40,609 bases of DNA from a virus. Numbering within the stretch: position 1 is the first letter of the stretch; each line of letters opens with the position of its first letter. The stretch lies in IMG/VR virus record IMGVR_UViG_3300047496_000051, positions 1-40,609 of that record. One strand, given 5' to 3'. The notes under the pieces were generated by a model, which was given only the letters and a program-made list of their open reading frames with translations, did not search any database and was not told the DNA's origin. Positions 1-8,094 of this stretch are shown in pieces. The position numbers were made by a program, and so were the translations under genes.

Positions 1-127
1 GGGACCCGGCGCTTCCCGATGTATTGCCACCAGCGCCCCCGCCGGTTCCACCGACACCATTGCCACCGGTCGCGCCAGCTAGGCTACTGGCATTTGCACC
101 CGCCGTTCCATTATTTGCACCGCCCCC
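1..127. repeat. Terminal direct repeat, left copy (identical to 40483-40609)
   Basis: The first 127 bases are identical to the last 127. The length equals a common maximum assembly k-mer, which points to a circular assembly graph rather than a physical terminal repeat. Merging the copies keeps the glycine-rich tail gene in frame across the junction. Confidence 0.95.
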
Positions 128-592
128 GCCCGCCCCACCATTAACCCCGGATATTCCAGCACCGCCGGCAGCACCGACACCAGTTGGACCACCTGAACCA
201 CCACCACCGCCGCCTGGTGTCTGACCACCACCGCTGTTACCACCACCACCGCCAGCCTTACCTGTTCCTCCGGTCCCCCCGGTCCCGCCTACACCGCCAG
301 TGACAAGGGTGCCGCTTGCACCATATATCGCGATAAGGGCTGTCGTATTGAAGAGGGTGGAGGTTGCCGAGCCGCCCGCTCCAATTTGAATTGGAATACT
401 GGCGCCTGGCGTCAGCGTAACATTCGTTAGAATGCGGTATTCACCACCGCCGCCCCCGCCGCCAGAACCTACGCCAGATGAACCGTTCGAGCCCTTGCCA
501 CCCTCGCCTAGGGCTTCAATCGTGTTGGCAGAATTGTTCCAGTCGCTCGGAACAGTCCAGGAAGTACCGCTGGTGAGAAATATCTTTGTCAT
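1..592 (-). CDS. Glycine-rich tail/adhesin-like protein, N-terminal part (continues at 40482)
   Basis: Starts at the ATG ending at base 592, in a 4-nt ATGA overlap with the upstream gene. It begins MTKIFLTSGTSWTVPSDW, the opening of the glycine-rich-domain proteins common in phage tails. A beta-type segment (about residues 50-100) follows, then a long Gly/Asn/Ser/Thr stretch with runs of 5-7 Gly. The reading frame runs off the left edge. In the circular genome it continues at 40482 and ends at 39542, giving about 510 residues. A tail adhesin or surface protein is the likely role, by analogy with poly-Gly-rich adhesin tips. The exact structure it belongs to is unknown. Confidence 0.85.
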   Translation of the reverse strand, partial: MTKIFLTSGTSWTVPSDWNNSANTIEALGEGGKGSNGSSGVGSGGGGGGGEYRILTNVTLTPGASIPIQIGAGGSATSTLFNTTALIAIYGASGTLVTGGVGGTGGTGGTGKAGGGGGNSGGGQTPGGGGGGSGGPTGVGAAGGAGISGVNGGAGGGGANNGTAGANASSLAGATGGNGVGGTGGGAGGNTSGSAGS

Positions 593-966
593 AAGGAGAG
601 CGAGGCCGCTTTTTGTGTAGCGGCTTGCAACGTAAGCGTCGCCCATGGCTCGCCTAGAGCGGCTAATTGCTGAGGCGTCCAGACATTTATGACCGGCGCA
701 GGCGGCACCGCGTTCATGACCGTGATGGCGGCATTCATCCGAAGCCCGACAATCGCATTCGCGGCCACTATCACAGGCTGGATAGCCGTCATCACGGCTG
801 ATGGCGAAACGGCAGGCGTGTATGATAACAGCAGCATATTGGCGCTGGTACAACCTGCCGGACTAAAGGAAGCGTCGCTTAGTTGCCCGTCATTATCCGG
901 TATGACAATCATGTGCAGATTGCCGGTGGCAGTTTCTATGCTAACGCGCGCTTTTGTAGCCGCCAT
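589..966 (-). CDS. Putative tail/virion protein, 125 aa
   Basis: No family recognised. The N-terminus (residues 1-45) is beta-like with an IVIPDNDGQLSD segment. The middle is Ala/Val-rich. The C-terminus holds WTPQQLAALGEPWATL, which resembles short helical tails of phage virion proteins. The stop overlaps the start of the glycine-rich tail gene by 4 nt (ATGA), so the two are translationally coupled. A tail accessory role is inferred from position only. Confidence 0.75.
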   Translation of the reverse strand: MAATKARVSIETATGNLHMIVIPDNDGQLSDASFSPAGCTSANMLLLSYTPAVSPSAVMTAIQPVIVAANAIVGLRMNAAITVMNAVPPAPVINVWTPQQLAALGEPWATLTLQAATQKAASLSL

Positions 967-997
967 GTCTATTGCACCGCCGGCCGGGAGATTACGG

Positions 998-1408
998 TCA
1001 GTTCGCCGTTGTTGCGGTCAGGCTCGTAATCGAGACGGTCTGGCCGCTGGTGATTGATGTGCTGTTGAGGATGAGATCGGCGCTGGAAGTACCTACAGAA
1101 CCGTCCACACCAGCCGTCCCGCCACTAGATGCGATCCGAAACCATGTCGCCGTGCTTGTGTTACCAGCCGTAGCACTTCCGATGGAATTCGCCGTCAAGA
1201 CGCTGGGATGCGCTGACGATGAAGCCGGTGCAAACGGGCTACCGCAAGTATGGGTGGATAGAAGAACCTGCGCACCGACCGCAGTATCGGGACTCGCAGG
1301 CTGCGTACCATCATAGATTTTCAGGGTGCCTGCACTGCCGATGGCGGTGACGATAGCAGCCAATCGCGCCTGGTTAAGGACGATGCTGTACTTGATGTTC
1401 GCGGCCAT
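998..1408 (-). CDS. Putative virion structural protein, 136 aa
   Basis: Begins MAANIKYSIVLNQARLAAIV and is rich in Ser, Thr, Ala and Gly with alternating hydrophobic residues, as in small beta-sandwich head or tail proteins. The LKIYDGTQPASPDTAVG stretch is typical of phage minor structural proteins of about 130-150 residues encoded near portals or fibres. It sits between the portal cluster and the glycine-rich tail gene, 31 nt before the next start. Function is inferred from composition and place. Confidence 0.75.
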   Translation of the reverse strand: MAANIKYSIVLNQARLAAIVTAIGSAGTLKIYDGTQPASPDTAVGAQVLLSTHTCGSPFAPASSSAHPSVLTANSIGSATAGNTSTATWFRIASSGGTAGVDGSVGTSSADLILNSTSITSGQTVSITSLTATTAN

Positions 1409-1411
1409 ATC

Positions 1412-1573
1412 CTAATTCCCCATTCTTCCGATGATTGGCGGCAAATCTCGCCCAGGCGCTGCGCTTGGATGATTACGCGCTTCCTCGCGAAGCTTTTGGG
1501 CCTCTGGAGACTCGATGCCATATTTCTGCTCCGCCGCAGTAACGTCTTCCAGAATATCAGCTAGCGTTCTCAT
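1412..1573 (-). CDS. Small acidic helical protein, 53 aa
   Basis: Starts MRTLADILEDVTAAEQKYG at the ATG that overlaps the preceding stop by 4 nt (ATGA), preferred over an upstream in-frame start inside the previous gene. An amphipathic helix covers residues 1-35, followed by a Pro/Gly-rich tail (PGRDLPPIIGRMGN). No family recognised. Its place just after the portal gene suggests a small virion or assembly factor. Confidence 0.65.
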   Translation of the reverse strand: MRTLADILEDVTAAEQKYGIESPEAQKLREEARNHPSAAPGRDLPPIIGRMGN

Positions 1574-1776
1574 TTGTGCCTCACGCGGGCCGACCACGAC
1601 GGTCCCGAATACAAAATCGTGCCGTCGCCTAGATCAGTCTCAGTAACGTCTATGCCGTGACTATCGAGCAAGGTGGCATGGCCGTTCTTGATGTTCTCCC
1701 CTGCCTTCCCAATAGCGATCATATGATCCACCGGGCCTTGGGCTTCGGAGGTCTTTGGAATGTGATTTTTGGTCAT
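1570..1776 (-). CDS. Hypothetical protein downstream of portal, 68 aa
   Basis: Small soluble protein with no recognised domain. It is coupled to the next gene by an ATGA overlap and lies 11 nt after the portal stop. The C-terminal half (DLGDGTILYSGPSWSARVR) looks like two beta strands. Confidence 0.65.
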   Translation of the reverse strand: MTKNHIPKTSEAQGPVDHMIAIGKAGENIKNGHATLLDSHGIDVTETDLGDGTILYSGPSWSARVRHK

Positions 1777-1787
1777 AGCAAATATCC

Positions 1788-4382
1788 TCAGTGCATGGTT
1801 GGTTTTTTGATACGGACGCCGGTGGGCTTGTTCGTCTTCGGATCGCGCACAATCTCTTTCTCAGCCGTGACAGCCTTGTGAAGGTTGCCAAGATGCTGAG
1901 AATGGATGTTGCTGGCCTGGGCGAGATTATTCAAAGCCTGCGTATGCGCGTTAGCCGCCTGGGCATGCGCCTGTGCTCCCTGAGCATGAGCATGGGCCAG
2001 ATTATTAAGGGCGCCAGCTATATCGGGCTTAGGCTGTGAGGCTTGCTGGCCAAGATGGCCGATCAAAGCGTCTAGCTTGCCGTGCAGTTCATTGTCTCTG
2101 AATGCGCTCATGGGGTCATTTATCCCTTGGTCTGCTTCTTGTTCCTCGGCCGATCCATCTGTTCCACCGGCTGTAATACGAGCGGTAACGATAGCCGTCT
2201 TCTGCTGAATATACGCCTTCTTGAGTTCCAGCATGGCCTCGGTCGAAACCTTCTCATGCTGTAACTGCATCTCAGCCTGTAGTTTTGCCTGTTCACGCTG
2301 GGCTTCCAAATCGTTTTCTTGCTTGGCCTGGGCGGCCTGCGCTTGCTGCTCGGCCTGCGCCACTTGGGCATCCAACTGGGCCTTTTGCTGTGCTAGCTGC
2401 ATTTCCTGCTGAAGCTTTTGCTGGCCTAGTTGGGCATCCGCCTGCACCTTCATCATTTCAGGGTTGGGCTTGGGTTGAGGATTGGCAGCCTGCTTCTCAA
2501 GCTTTTGCATCGTGGAATTAAACGCGCTCTCCAGTTCCTTACCAACCGAGAAAGCTCTAACTCCAAACATGAGCATTTGGGCCAGGAGGGGAATGAGTTC
2601 GGGTTGCTGTTGTCCGGCCTCCACAGCCTGTTGCAGAAACTGACCAGAGGCTTTGAGGAATTCGACGCGGGAGGACTTCTCAGCCTCTTCATCAGCCTTG
2701 ATGATCGAATCCGTCTCGATATCGATCCGGAAGCACCGCATGGCCTGGTTGTGTATAAGTTGTTCCACATCCTCCCAGGTCGGGTCCTGGAGCATTTGCT
2801 CCATCTGATCGGGGGTAACACCGGGAGGCAAAGGAGGGGGCGGCGCCGTAGTTTCCGGTCCGGCAGCCGCTAATGGTGGAGCGGGCTGTTGCATCGGCGG
2901 TCCACCATTATGACCCATCATGGGGTTTTGATAAGCCTGTTTCTCCGCTGCGGTTAAAAGTCGCACCCCGGAGATTTGTTTGATGGTATCTATCTGGAAA
3001 TGGTTCGCGATCACATCCGTCATGATGCGGATTTCTTCGCGGATAAAGCGCTGAACGTCTCTTTGGAGGTCAGATATGCGCTGGTTGGCATATCCTGACT
3101 TTAGAGTCTGGGCAGACGCCGTCTCGTTGGGATCGGTTGTGCCCCGCACGATGTCCGACATGCCGGTGATTTCATCGAGGTCCGATTTTACCTTGTCGCG
3201 GGCTTCGTAAGCAGAGAGCAGCGTCTCGGCTATCTGTTTGATGTCGATTAACGAATAGACATTATCCAAGCCGCCTTTTTCCTGCATGCCGGCCCAATTA
3301 TCGACAGGTATCAGTTCATTCTCTGTCCCCTCATTGAACATGCGATTGAGGCCTTCGGCCGAGGCATCATAGATACCCACAACCTTCAGGCATTTGGTCA
3401 TTTGGGCAATTCTGGCCGTCAGCATATCAAGCTCGGAAGCTTGATCCTGGTATTCCACATACATCGGTGTGGGAATTAACGAATCGTTCGCCAGGTTCGC
3501 GAAAAGGGGCTTGGGACACGGAAAGAAGCCGTCCAGACGAAGCGGATCGGGCCGAAGGTCCAAAGCGTCAGGTAGGCTCTTATGAAACCAAACCGCGATC
3601 TTGCGGGTCTTATCCCAAGCCTCATAGATCACCGCCTTGCTTACACCGTCATCGATGACTTTGCCGGAGTTGTCCTGCTGTTTGTAGTCGAGCGGGATAT
3701 TGTTAATCTTGGCTTCATCAAGGTTTTTGAAGCGTTCGGCCAGCTCTTTACGAGTCAGATAGACCTTGCGCCAGACTAGCCAGACTTCATCCCATGTTCG
3801 GCAGATGTTGTGACCATAATCAGCCCTGTGGACATAATCCTTGACCACTTCCTCATAGTCTATGACTTCGGGGGCTTCGGCTTGGTCTTCTTCATCATCG
3901 CCCGGCCCTTGATCGTCTGTGATCTCTTCCGCAGGTTTGAAGTGGGGGACATAGCGTATCCAGCTAGTTGCCCGGCCCGGTAGGATATAATCGAGGACGC
4001 ACTGGCGGGATACAGCAGCGAAATGATCTGTGTCGCAGAAATAGGTGACTGATCTTTCAAGAATATCGCTCGTAACTCTACCCACGGGGTCGGCGTCTTT
4101 GAATCGGCGCTGAATGTCGGGTTTGGGGTTTCTGGCATAGAGGGCTGGGAGCAGGTTCTGGGTGTTGGAATAGAGGATATTGTATCTGCGTTCCTGGCTC
4201 TCGATCGTGCCATCACCACCCCTATCATCCTTGTAACGCTTCAGGATGCGCTTGGATTGACGATCCCAACGCTGCGTTTCCTTGTCGTATAATTCGATCT
4301 CCTGAACATACCGGCTGATCTTGCGCAGGCTGTCATCATCGGATGGGGCTGAGATTGAACGTTCCGAATCCTGCTCAGCCAC
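1788..4382 (-). CDS. Portal protein (P22-like), 864 aa
   Basis: Forms the dodecameric ring through which DNA enters and leaves the head. The N-terminal 500 residues read as a P22-type portal (RYVQEIELYDKETQRWDRQ near the start; a YEVRDKV-like stem region and an EITGMSDIVRG segment near residue 400). A Pro-rich linker (about 510-540) follows. Then comes a Gln/Ala/Glu-rich coiled coil (about 640-720) and a His/Ala/Gln repeat tail (HAHAQGAQAHAQ). It is longer than the roughly 725-residue P22 portal because of this C-terminal extension. The start is GTG with GAGG 6 nt upstream, 8 nt after the terminase stop. Confidence 0.9.
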   Translation of the reverse strand: MAEQDSERSISAPSDDDSLRKISRYVQEIELYDKETQRWDRQSKRILKRYKDDRGGDGTIESQERRYNILYSNTQNLLPALYARNPKPDIQRRFKDADPVGRVTSDILERSVTYFCDTDHFAAVSRQCVLDYILPGRATSWIRYVPHFKPAEEITDDQGPGDDEEDQAEAPEVIDYEEVVKDYVHRADYGHNICRTWDEVWLVWRKVYLTRKELAERFKNLDEAKINNIPLDYKQQDNSGKVIDDGVSKAVIYEAWDKTRKIAVWFHKSLPDALDLRPDPLRLDGFFPCPKPLFANLANDSLIPTPMYVEYQDQASELDMLTARIAQMTKCLKVVGIYDASAEGLNRMFNEGTENELIPVDNWAGMQEKGGLDNVYSLIDIKQIAETLLSAYEARDKVKSDLDEITGMSDIVRGTTDPNETASAQTLKSGYANQRISDLQRDVQRFIREEIRIMTDVIANHFQIDTIKQISGVRLLTAAEKQAYQNPMMGHNGGPPMQQPAPPLAAAGPETTAPPPPLPPGVTPDQMEQMLQDPTWEDVEQLIHNQAMRCFRIDIETDSIIKADEEAEKSSRVEFLKASGQFLQQAVEAGQQQPELIPLLAQMLMFGVRAFSVGKELESAFNSTMQKLEKQAANPQPKPNPEMMKVQADAQLGQQKLQQEMQLAQQKAQLDAQVAQAEQQAQAAQAKQENDLEAQREQAKLQAEMQLQHEKVSTEAMLELKKAYIQQKTAIVTARITAGGTDGSAEEQEADQGINDPMSAFRDNELHGKLDALIGHLGQQASQPKPDIAGALNNLAHAHAQGAQAHAQAANAHTQALNNLAQASNIHSQHLGNLHKAVTAEKEIVRDPKTNKPTGVRIKKPTMH

Positions 4383-4390
4383 GATGGGCC

Positions 4391-5848
4391 TCAGATGCGC
4401 TCAACCTTGCGTTTTTGAGTGAGGAATAGCTCATGCGCGTTGGGCATGAAGCGCGGCGCCGTTTCTTCAGGTGGCTTGGCCCGAACATAGGGTCTTGACA
4501 TACACGCATACCGCCATTCGTCCGCAGCGTGATCTTCCATATCGGAATTGACGTCCTCAACACGGTTCTCGTCGTGCTGGAGCATCGGTATTGTACGGAT
4601 ACTGTCTGTGCAATTCGAGAAGCAGTAAAGTAGCGGCCTCCCGTCCTCCCCAAGCATACGGGCACGCATTTGGTCCCAGCCACCCATAGCCCCCTTGGAT
4701 GCCACACGGCTGTTGTCAGCCTTGCGGAACATCAGTTTATTACCTGATCCGGTGTAAAGCCTCTCAGCTATGGACGGTCCACCATCGCTTGAGAAGGCCG
4801 CAGGATCGAGCACACCATACGCGACAGTTTCTCCACTCTCAAGGTGTAGAATGTGCTGAGCCACATCCTCCGCCGGCATCTTGAGCCCAGTGTTTGGGTT
4901 CTTAACAGGATCAGCGCATCCGTAGTATTCGCGGTAGCGGAGTAAAGAGCCTTTGGGGATGATGTGACCGTCAGGATGCACCCAGGTCTCACCCACAATC
5001 ACCCACCAGCCAAAGCTGAAGGGACGGGCCGATCCCCAGTCACCCGATCTGAATCGCGTCCACCACGCGGGGAGTTCGACAGGTCGCAGGATTAGCTGGT
5101 TAGACCAGCAATCGAAGAATGCGCCGGCGACTATGTTCCAATCACCCTCAGTCCAGGCTTTGCGGAGGGCCTCGTTGCCATAGGTGGCGGCCAGGATACG
5201 ATTGCGATAACCAGGGTCGTTCTCTAACAACAGACGGTTGTCCGTCATTTTGGAGGGGATGAACATCCTCGTAAAACCAGTCTCAGGATCCGTGTAAGGC
5301 GTTCTGGGAGGGCAGACATCGATGTACCTAGATTTGACCCAGGAATGACCCACGCCACCCGGATTGCCTGTGAGCCGAACGGTACACGGAACGCCAGCAG
5401 CCGACCGAAGTGTGGAGAGCATTCGTAGAAGACCAGAGGGTGTAGCGTATTCCGTGACTTCATCAAAGCTGATACCCGTGTATTGATGCCCGTGGTATCG
5501 TCCATAGTCTTTCTCATTCTCGATATAGCGCATCTTAACACTAGCGCCTGAAGGCCAGTACCAGCAATTGCTGAAGGGAAAGTCTTTGGAGGGTTGGGTT
5601 CGAAACACCCCGCCAGTCTGGGGGAAAACCTCCATCGCCCTGGATTGTAGTTCCTCAAGCTCTGGATAGCTCTTGCGGAACATGATGCCGCGCCAGCCTG
5701 AGCCGTAACGGATAGCGCCGTCCTCTTGATAGCCAAGTTGAAAGTCAGACTTGCCGCCACCGCGCTCACCGCCATAAAACAGTTCATCGCAGAAATCGGC
5801 TTCAAGGGCTGCGAGCTGTGGGCCAGGCTGGGGAAACCATTGGGTCAC
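4391..5848 (-). CDS. terL: Terminase large subunit, 485 aa
   Basis: ATP-driven DNA-packaging motor and headful nuclease. Walker A is GGERGGGKS (residues 27-34) and Walker B ends FDE (128-130). A TGNPGG coupling motif lies at 160-165. The C-terminal RNase H-like nuclease carries Asp270 (SGDWGSA), Asp348 (GVLDPAAF) and the late acidic site in DHAADEWRY (439-447). Length is normal for the family. The start is GTG, overlapping the previous stop as GTGA. The portal follows 8 nt downstream, the usual packaging order. Confidence 0.95.
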   Translation of the reverse strand: MTQWFPQPGPQLAALEADFCDELFYGGERGGGKSDFQLGYQEDGAIRYGSGWRGIMFRKSYPELEELQSRAMEVFPQTGGVFRTQPSKDFPFSNCWYWPSGASVKMRYIENEKDYGRYHGHQYTGISFDEVTEYATPSGLLRMLSTLRSAAGVPCTVRLTGNPGGVGHSWVKSRYIDVCPPRTPYTDPETGFTRMFIPSKMTDNRLLLENDPGYRNRILAATYGNEALRKAWTEGDWNIVAGAFFDCWSNQLILRPVELPAWWTRFRSGDWGSARPFSFGWWVIVGETWVHPDGHIIPKGSLLRYREYYGCADPVKNPNTGLKMPAEDVAQHILHLESGETVAYGVLDPAAFSSDGGPSIAERLYTGSGNKLMFRKADNSRVASKGAMGGWDQMRARMLGEDGRPLLYCFSNCTDSIRTIPMLQHDENRVEDVNSDMEDHAADEWRYACMSRPYVRAKPPEETAPRFMPNAHELFLTQKRKVERI

Positions 5849-6153
5849 CAGCCTTCGTCAGCGGCATATACCGGCACGCCTCGCCAGATGAAATTGGCAT
5901 GATCGAATGTCCCATCAGCGATAGACGAGCCGCCGTTAAAATAAGCATTCTCCTGCAATAGTTTTTCCCAACGCTTCGTGGATACTGGGAACGGCTCATA
6001 TTTGCCTCCGTTATCTCTCGCGGCATGGTCTATGCGAACGGCCAACTCAAAGAGGTCTTTATGCGTTAACCTGCCATAGGGATCGGGATGATATTCATTC
6101 TCAGGCGATGGCCGATTCATTTCCTGGCGTTGCCCGTCAATTCCCTCAACCAT
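5845..6153 (-). CDS. Hypothetical protein before terminase, 102 aa
   Basis: The C-terminal part is convincing: LTHKDLFELAVRIDHAARDNGGKYEPFPVSTKRWEKLL, then an aromatic tail WRGVPVYAADEGW. Its stop overlaps the terminase start (GTGA). The start is uncertain. An upstream in-frame codon lies inside the tRNA and can be excluded. ATG at 6153 (MVEGIDGQ) or 6120 (MNRPSPENEY) are the options. No family recognised. Confidence 0.65.
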   Translation of the reverse strand: MVEGIDGQRQEMNRPSPENEYHPDPYGRLTHKDLFELAVRIDHAARDNGGKYEPFPVSTKRWEKLLQENAYFNGGSSIADGTFDHANFIWRGVPVYAADEGW

Positions 6154-6240
6154 TGGGTCATTTGGCCTTGAGTTTAGCGCGAAACCTGCGCTGCGATGCT
6201 GCCTTTTTGGCTCGCCGGTCCGCAAGTATTTCTTCTGCCG

Positions 6241-6314
6241 TGGCTCCTGCCCCAAGATTCGAACTTGGCTTCTCAGATCCAAAATCTGATGTCCTACCGC
6301 TAGACGAGGCAGGA
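6241..6314 (-). tRNA. tRNA-Gln (anticodon UUG)
   Basis: The minus strand folds as a full cloverleaf. The acceptor stem is TCCTGCC/GGCAGGA, the anticodon stem TCAGA/TCTGA with loop TTTTGGA (anticodon TTG), and the T-arm CCAAG-TTCGAAT-CTTGG. Discriminator G and an encoded CCA end at 6241. It reads CAA (and CAG by wobble). It lies in the late block between a small gene and the pre-terminase gene, so it should be transcribed with Gln-rich virion genes. Confidence 0.95.
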
Positions 6315-6342
6315 CGAGGTTGTCGGTATTCGATGGGAGGTT

Positions 6343-6732
6343 TCATTTTCCGGTCAGTTCTCGAATAGCGGCACCAACATCGACTTGGGCGTCTATTCCA
6401 TATTTATCCATAAGATGGCGCAGGGTTGCAGCCTCATCAGCTATCCGGCGCGCTGCAGCATTAACTGTTGCCTGTCGCTGGGCATCATCGCGGGCTTTAA
6501 CCTCTGCCGGTGTCTCAATGTGAGTGTAGTATGCCTCTAATGTCGCCGTGTCAGACTCATCGTAAGATCCGCGCTCACGCTCGAAGAAAATAGCGGCCGT
6601 CGCACGCTCCTCCTTCGGCACGGTTTTGAGAGCATCGCGCAGATCGCCTATAAAATCCTCAAGGTTCTGGTGCAAACCCGAATAGGATTCAGCCTTCCAA
6701 ATCACAATCTTGATTTTGCGTGGCTCGCTCAT
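6343..6732 (-). CDS. Hypothetical protein, 129 aa
   Basis: Soluble protein with a beta-strand opening (KIKIVIWKAESY), then charged helices (residues 20-50) and a long Ala/Arg-rich helix (about 80-115). The pattern resembles phage DNA-packaging accessory proteins, but no family is recognised. The start overlaps the preceding stop by 4 nt. The stop lies 28 nt before the 5' end of tRNA-Gln. Confidence 0.75.
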   Translation of the reverse strand: MSEPRKIKIVIWKAESYSGLHQNLEDFIGDLRDALKTVPKEERATAAIFFERERGSYDESDTATLEAYYTHIETPAEVKARDDAQRQATVNAAARRIADEAATLRHLMDKYGIDAQVDVGAAIRELTGK

Positions 6733-6923
6733 TTCTGGCGCGCCTTGCGCTTTACCTTGGATTTCTTGAGCTTCTCAGGCTTGACGCAAGGTGCCAGATA
6801 CCAACTCACCATCGGTGAAGGATATGGGAGAGAGGTTTGATGCTTGACGGCCTGATCTGCTGTCTTGAACGGACCAATGATCGACATTTGCCCATTTGAG
6901 CGAAGCATGACTAGAACAAGCAT
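6729..6923 (-). CDS. Small basic protein, 64 aa
   Basis: The ATG at 6923 (MLVLVMLRSNGQ) is chosen because AGGT lies about 6 nt upstream. Longer starts have no ribosome site. The middle (GPFKTADQAVKHQ) resembles small single-domain sheet proteins. The C-terminus is strongly basic (KPEKLKKSKVKRKARQK), suggesting nucleic-acid contact. Translationally coupled to the next gene. Confidence 0.6.
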   Translation of the reverse strand: MLVLVMLRSNGQMSIIGPFKTADQAVKHQTSLPYPSPMVSWYLAPCVKPEKLKKSKVKRKARQK

Positions 6924-6963
6924 GTAGCACCTACAAGGTTGAGCGTAGATACTACTGTAGATG

Positions 6964-7278
6964 CTACGCCTTATGCAAGGCCAGCCACTGTTCACGCGTA
7001 AGAACCGGGCGAATATCCGCCTGCAATGGCTGTAAATCCTCAGCCTGGCCTATGCCAATGCTTTGAGATGCCTTGCCTTCTACGCGGTCGAATATCTCTT
7101 TGATGGCATCGATTTTACCGTCCAGTCCTAGCGCAACAATCTTGCGCACTAACCGCTGGACCTTCTTAACCTTTTTACCGTCTTCGAGGTCTTCGCGGTT
7201 GAGTTCTAGGAGGAGCGCGTCGCGCAGGATTTTGTCAGGCTTTGAGCCTTTGCCCAAGTCGGCAGTATGCTTTGCCAT
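6964..7278 (-). CDS. Candidate terminase small subunit (DUF5681-like), 104 aa
   Basis: Gly/Lys-rich N-terminus (GKGSKPDKILRDALLLEL) followed by two helices (KKVQRLVRKIVALGLDGK, DAIKEIFDRVEGKA), a layout shared with DUF5681-type phage and prophage proteins. The size and place upstream of the large terminase suit the DNA-recognition subunit. This is inferred from position and helical pattern only. The C-terminus ends in a VLTREQWLALH helix. Confidence 0.55.
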   Translation of the reverse strand: MAKHTADLGKGSKPDKILRDALLLELNREDLEDGKKVKKVQRLVRKIVALGLDGKIDAIKEIFDRVEGKASQSIGIGQAEDLQPLQADIRPVLTREQWLALHKA

Positions 7279-7288
7279 GGGATTAGGA

Positions 7289-7438
7289 TTACTTGGATTT
7301 CAGGAGTTTGCCAAGCTTCTTCGCTTTGTCAGCAGCCGCGAAATCCTTACCGACCTTCTGGGGCACGCCACCATAGCCACCTGGGGTATGGGCTGCAGCT
7401 TCCATGAGGCGGTGTTGGGCCGGTGATGTGCTGGGCAT
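7289..7438 (-). CDS. Conserved small phage protein (MPSTSPAQHRLM type), 49 aa
   Basis: A short gene of a type widespread in tailed phages and prophages: it opens MPSTSPAQHRLMEAAAH, continues PGGYGGVPQKVGKDF and ends with a Lys-rich helix (AADKAKKLGKLLKSK). The biochemical role of the type is not known to me. The start overlaps the upstream stop by one nt (TAATG). It lies 11 nt before the candidate small terminase start. Confidence 0.8.
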   Translation of the reverse strand: MPSTSPAQHRLMEAAAHTPGGYGGVPQKVGKDFAAADKAKKLGKLLKSK

Positions 7439-7605
7439 TAGCGTTTCCGTATTTTGCCGTGGCGACGGGTGTAGAGCTTATCTACCAGCTTTTTAGCTTG
7501 TGCGTAAGTAATAGGCTTGGAACGGGGCTTAAGGCCTAGAGCTTCTGCGTAATCGGCTAGGATGCATTTAGCGTCTGGATAGCTTGTCCATCGCTGCTCA
7601 ACCAT
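7438..7605 (-). CDS. Small basic protein, 55 aa
   Basis: Translation from the ATG at 7605 gives MVEQRWTSYPDAKCILADY and a basic end (YTRRHGKIRKR). Overlaps on both sides (8 nt with the previous gene, 1 nt with the next) show tight coupling. No family recognised; the basic tail suggests nucleic-acid binding. Confidence 0.65.
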   Translation of the reverse strand: MVEQRWTSYPDAKCILADYAEALGLKPRSKPITYAQAKKLVDKLYTRRHGKIRKR

Positions 7606-7783
7606 GCCGTCTCACCAACTGCGGAATATCCGGCGGGCTTGCTACCATTACCTGGGTCAGGATATCCACAGATAAATCCCAGGCTTTCCCTGAGCTTTCG
7701 TCCTTAACCAAGTCTTGCATCTGGATCAGAAGGTCTTGGACCCGCTGAGCTGTGGGTGAAAGCCATTGGCTGGGAAGGATCAT
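7598..7783 (-). CDS. Hypothetical protein, 61 aa
   Basis: Mostly helical (residues 10-45) with no recognised domain. It sits between the putative membrane protein at the start of the leftward operon and the coupled small basic gene. Confidence 0.55.
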   Translation of the reverse strand: MILPSQWLSPTAQRVQDLLIQMQDLVKDESSGKAWDLSVDILTQVMVASPPDIPQLVRRHG

Positions 7784-7806
7784 AGCCAGATCGCCGCCAA
7801 ATCGAT

Positions 7807-8094
7807 TTAGGCGGTCGCTGGCGCCGTTGTCGGAGCCGGCGTGGCCAACTTGATCTTGCCATCCAAAGCGGTCAGGGCGTCAGCCACAGGCTGCAGATCA
7901 ACCGGAGGGGTTGGGACAGGCTGGGCAGCGACATAGGCATCGAAGTCGGCGGAAACCGTGGCGACCTGGGTAACGAGGTCAGAAACCTGAATAGCCATTT
8001 TGGTGAGAGTCCTTTCCATGAGGAACAAGAGGGCAATGATTACGACGAGCGCGACCGTCATCAAGCCAAACAGGATGCCGATTGCGAATAGCAT
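7807..8094 (-). CDS. Putative membrane-anchored protein, first gene of late block, 95 aa
   Basis: Residues 1-26 form one clear transmembrane segment (MLFAIGILFGLMTVALVVII). A helical segment and a Pro/Ala/Thr-rich C-terminus follow. A second start at 7998 (MAIQVSDLVTQV) has a better ribosome site (AAGGA) and would give a soluble protein of about 63 residues. Dual starts are possible. No family is recognised. Confidence 0.6.
   Translation of the reverse strand: MLFAIGILFGLMTVALVVIIALLFLMERTLTKMAIQVSDLVTQVATVSADFDAYVAAQPVPTPPVDLQPVADALTALDGKIKLATPAPTTAPATA

Noticed and set aside
1-127. Terminal repeat as a T7-like physical direct terminal repeat
   Set aside because: It is exactly k-mer length, lies inside a gene, and the portal/terminase type suggests headful packaging; read-depth data would be needed to overturn this.
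24-224. Proline-rich plus-strand reading frame
   Set aside because: Antisense shadow of the poly-glycine coding region.
6158-6346. Minus-strand reading frame across the tRNA
   Set aside because: Its first half is the tRNA-Gln read as codons; no start exists outside the tRNA.
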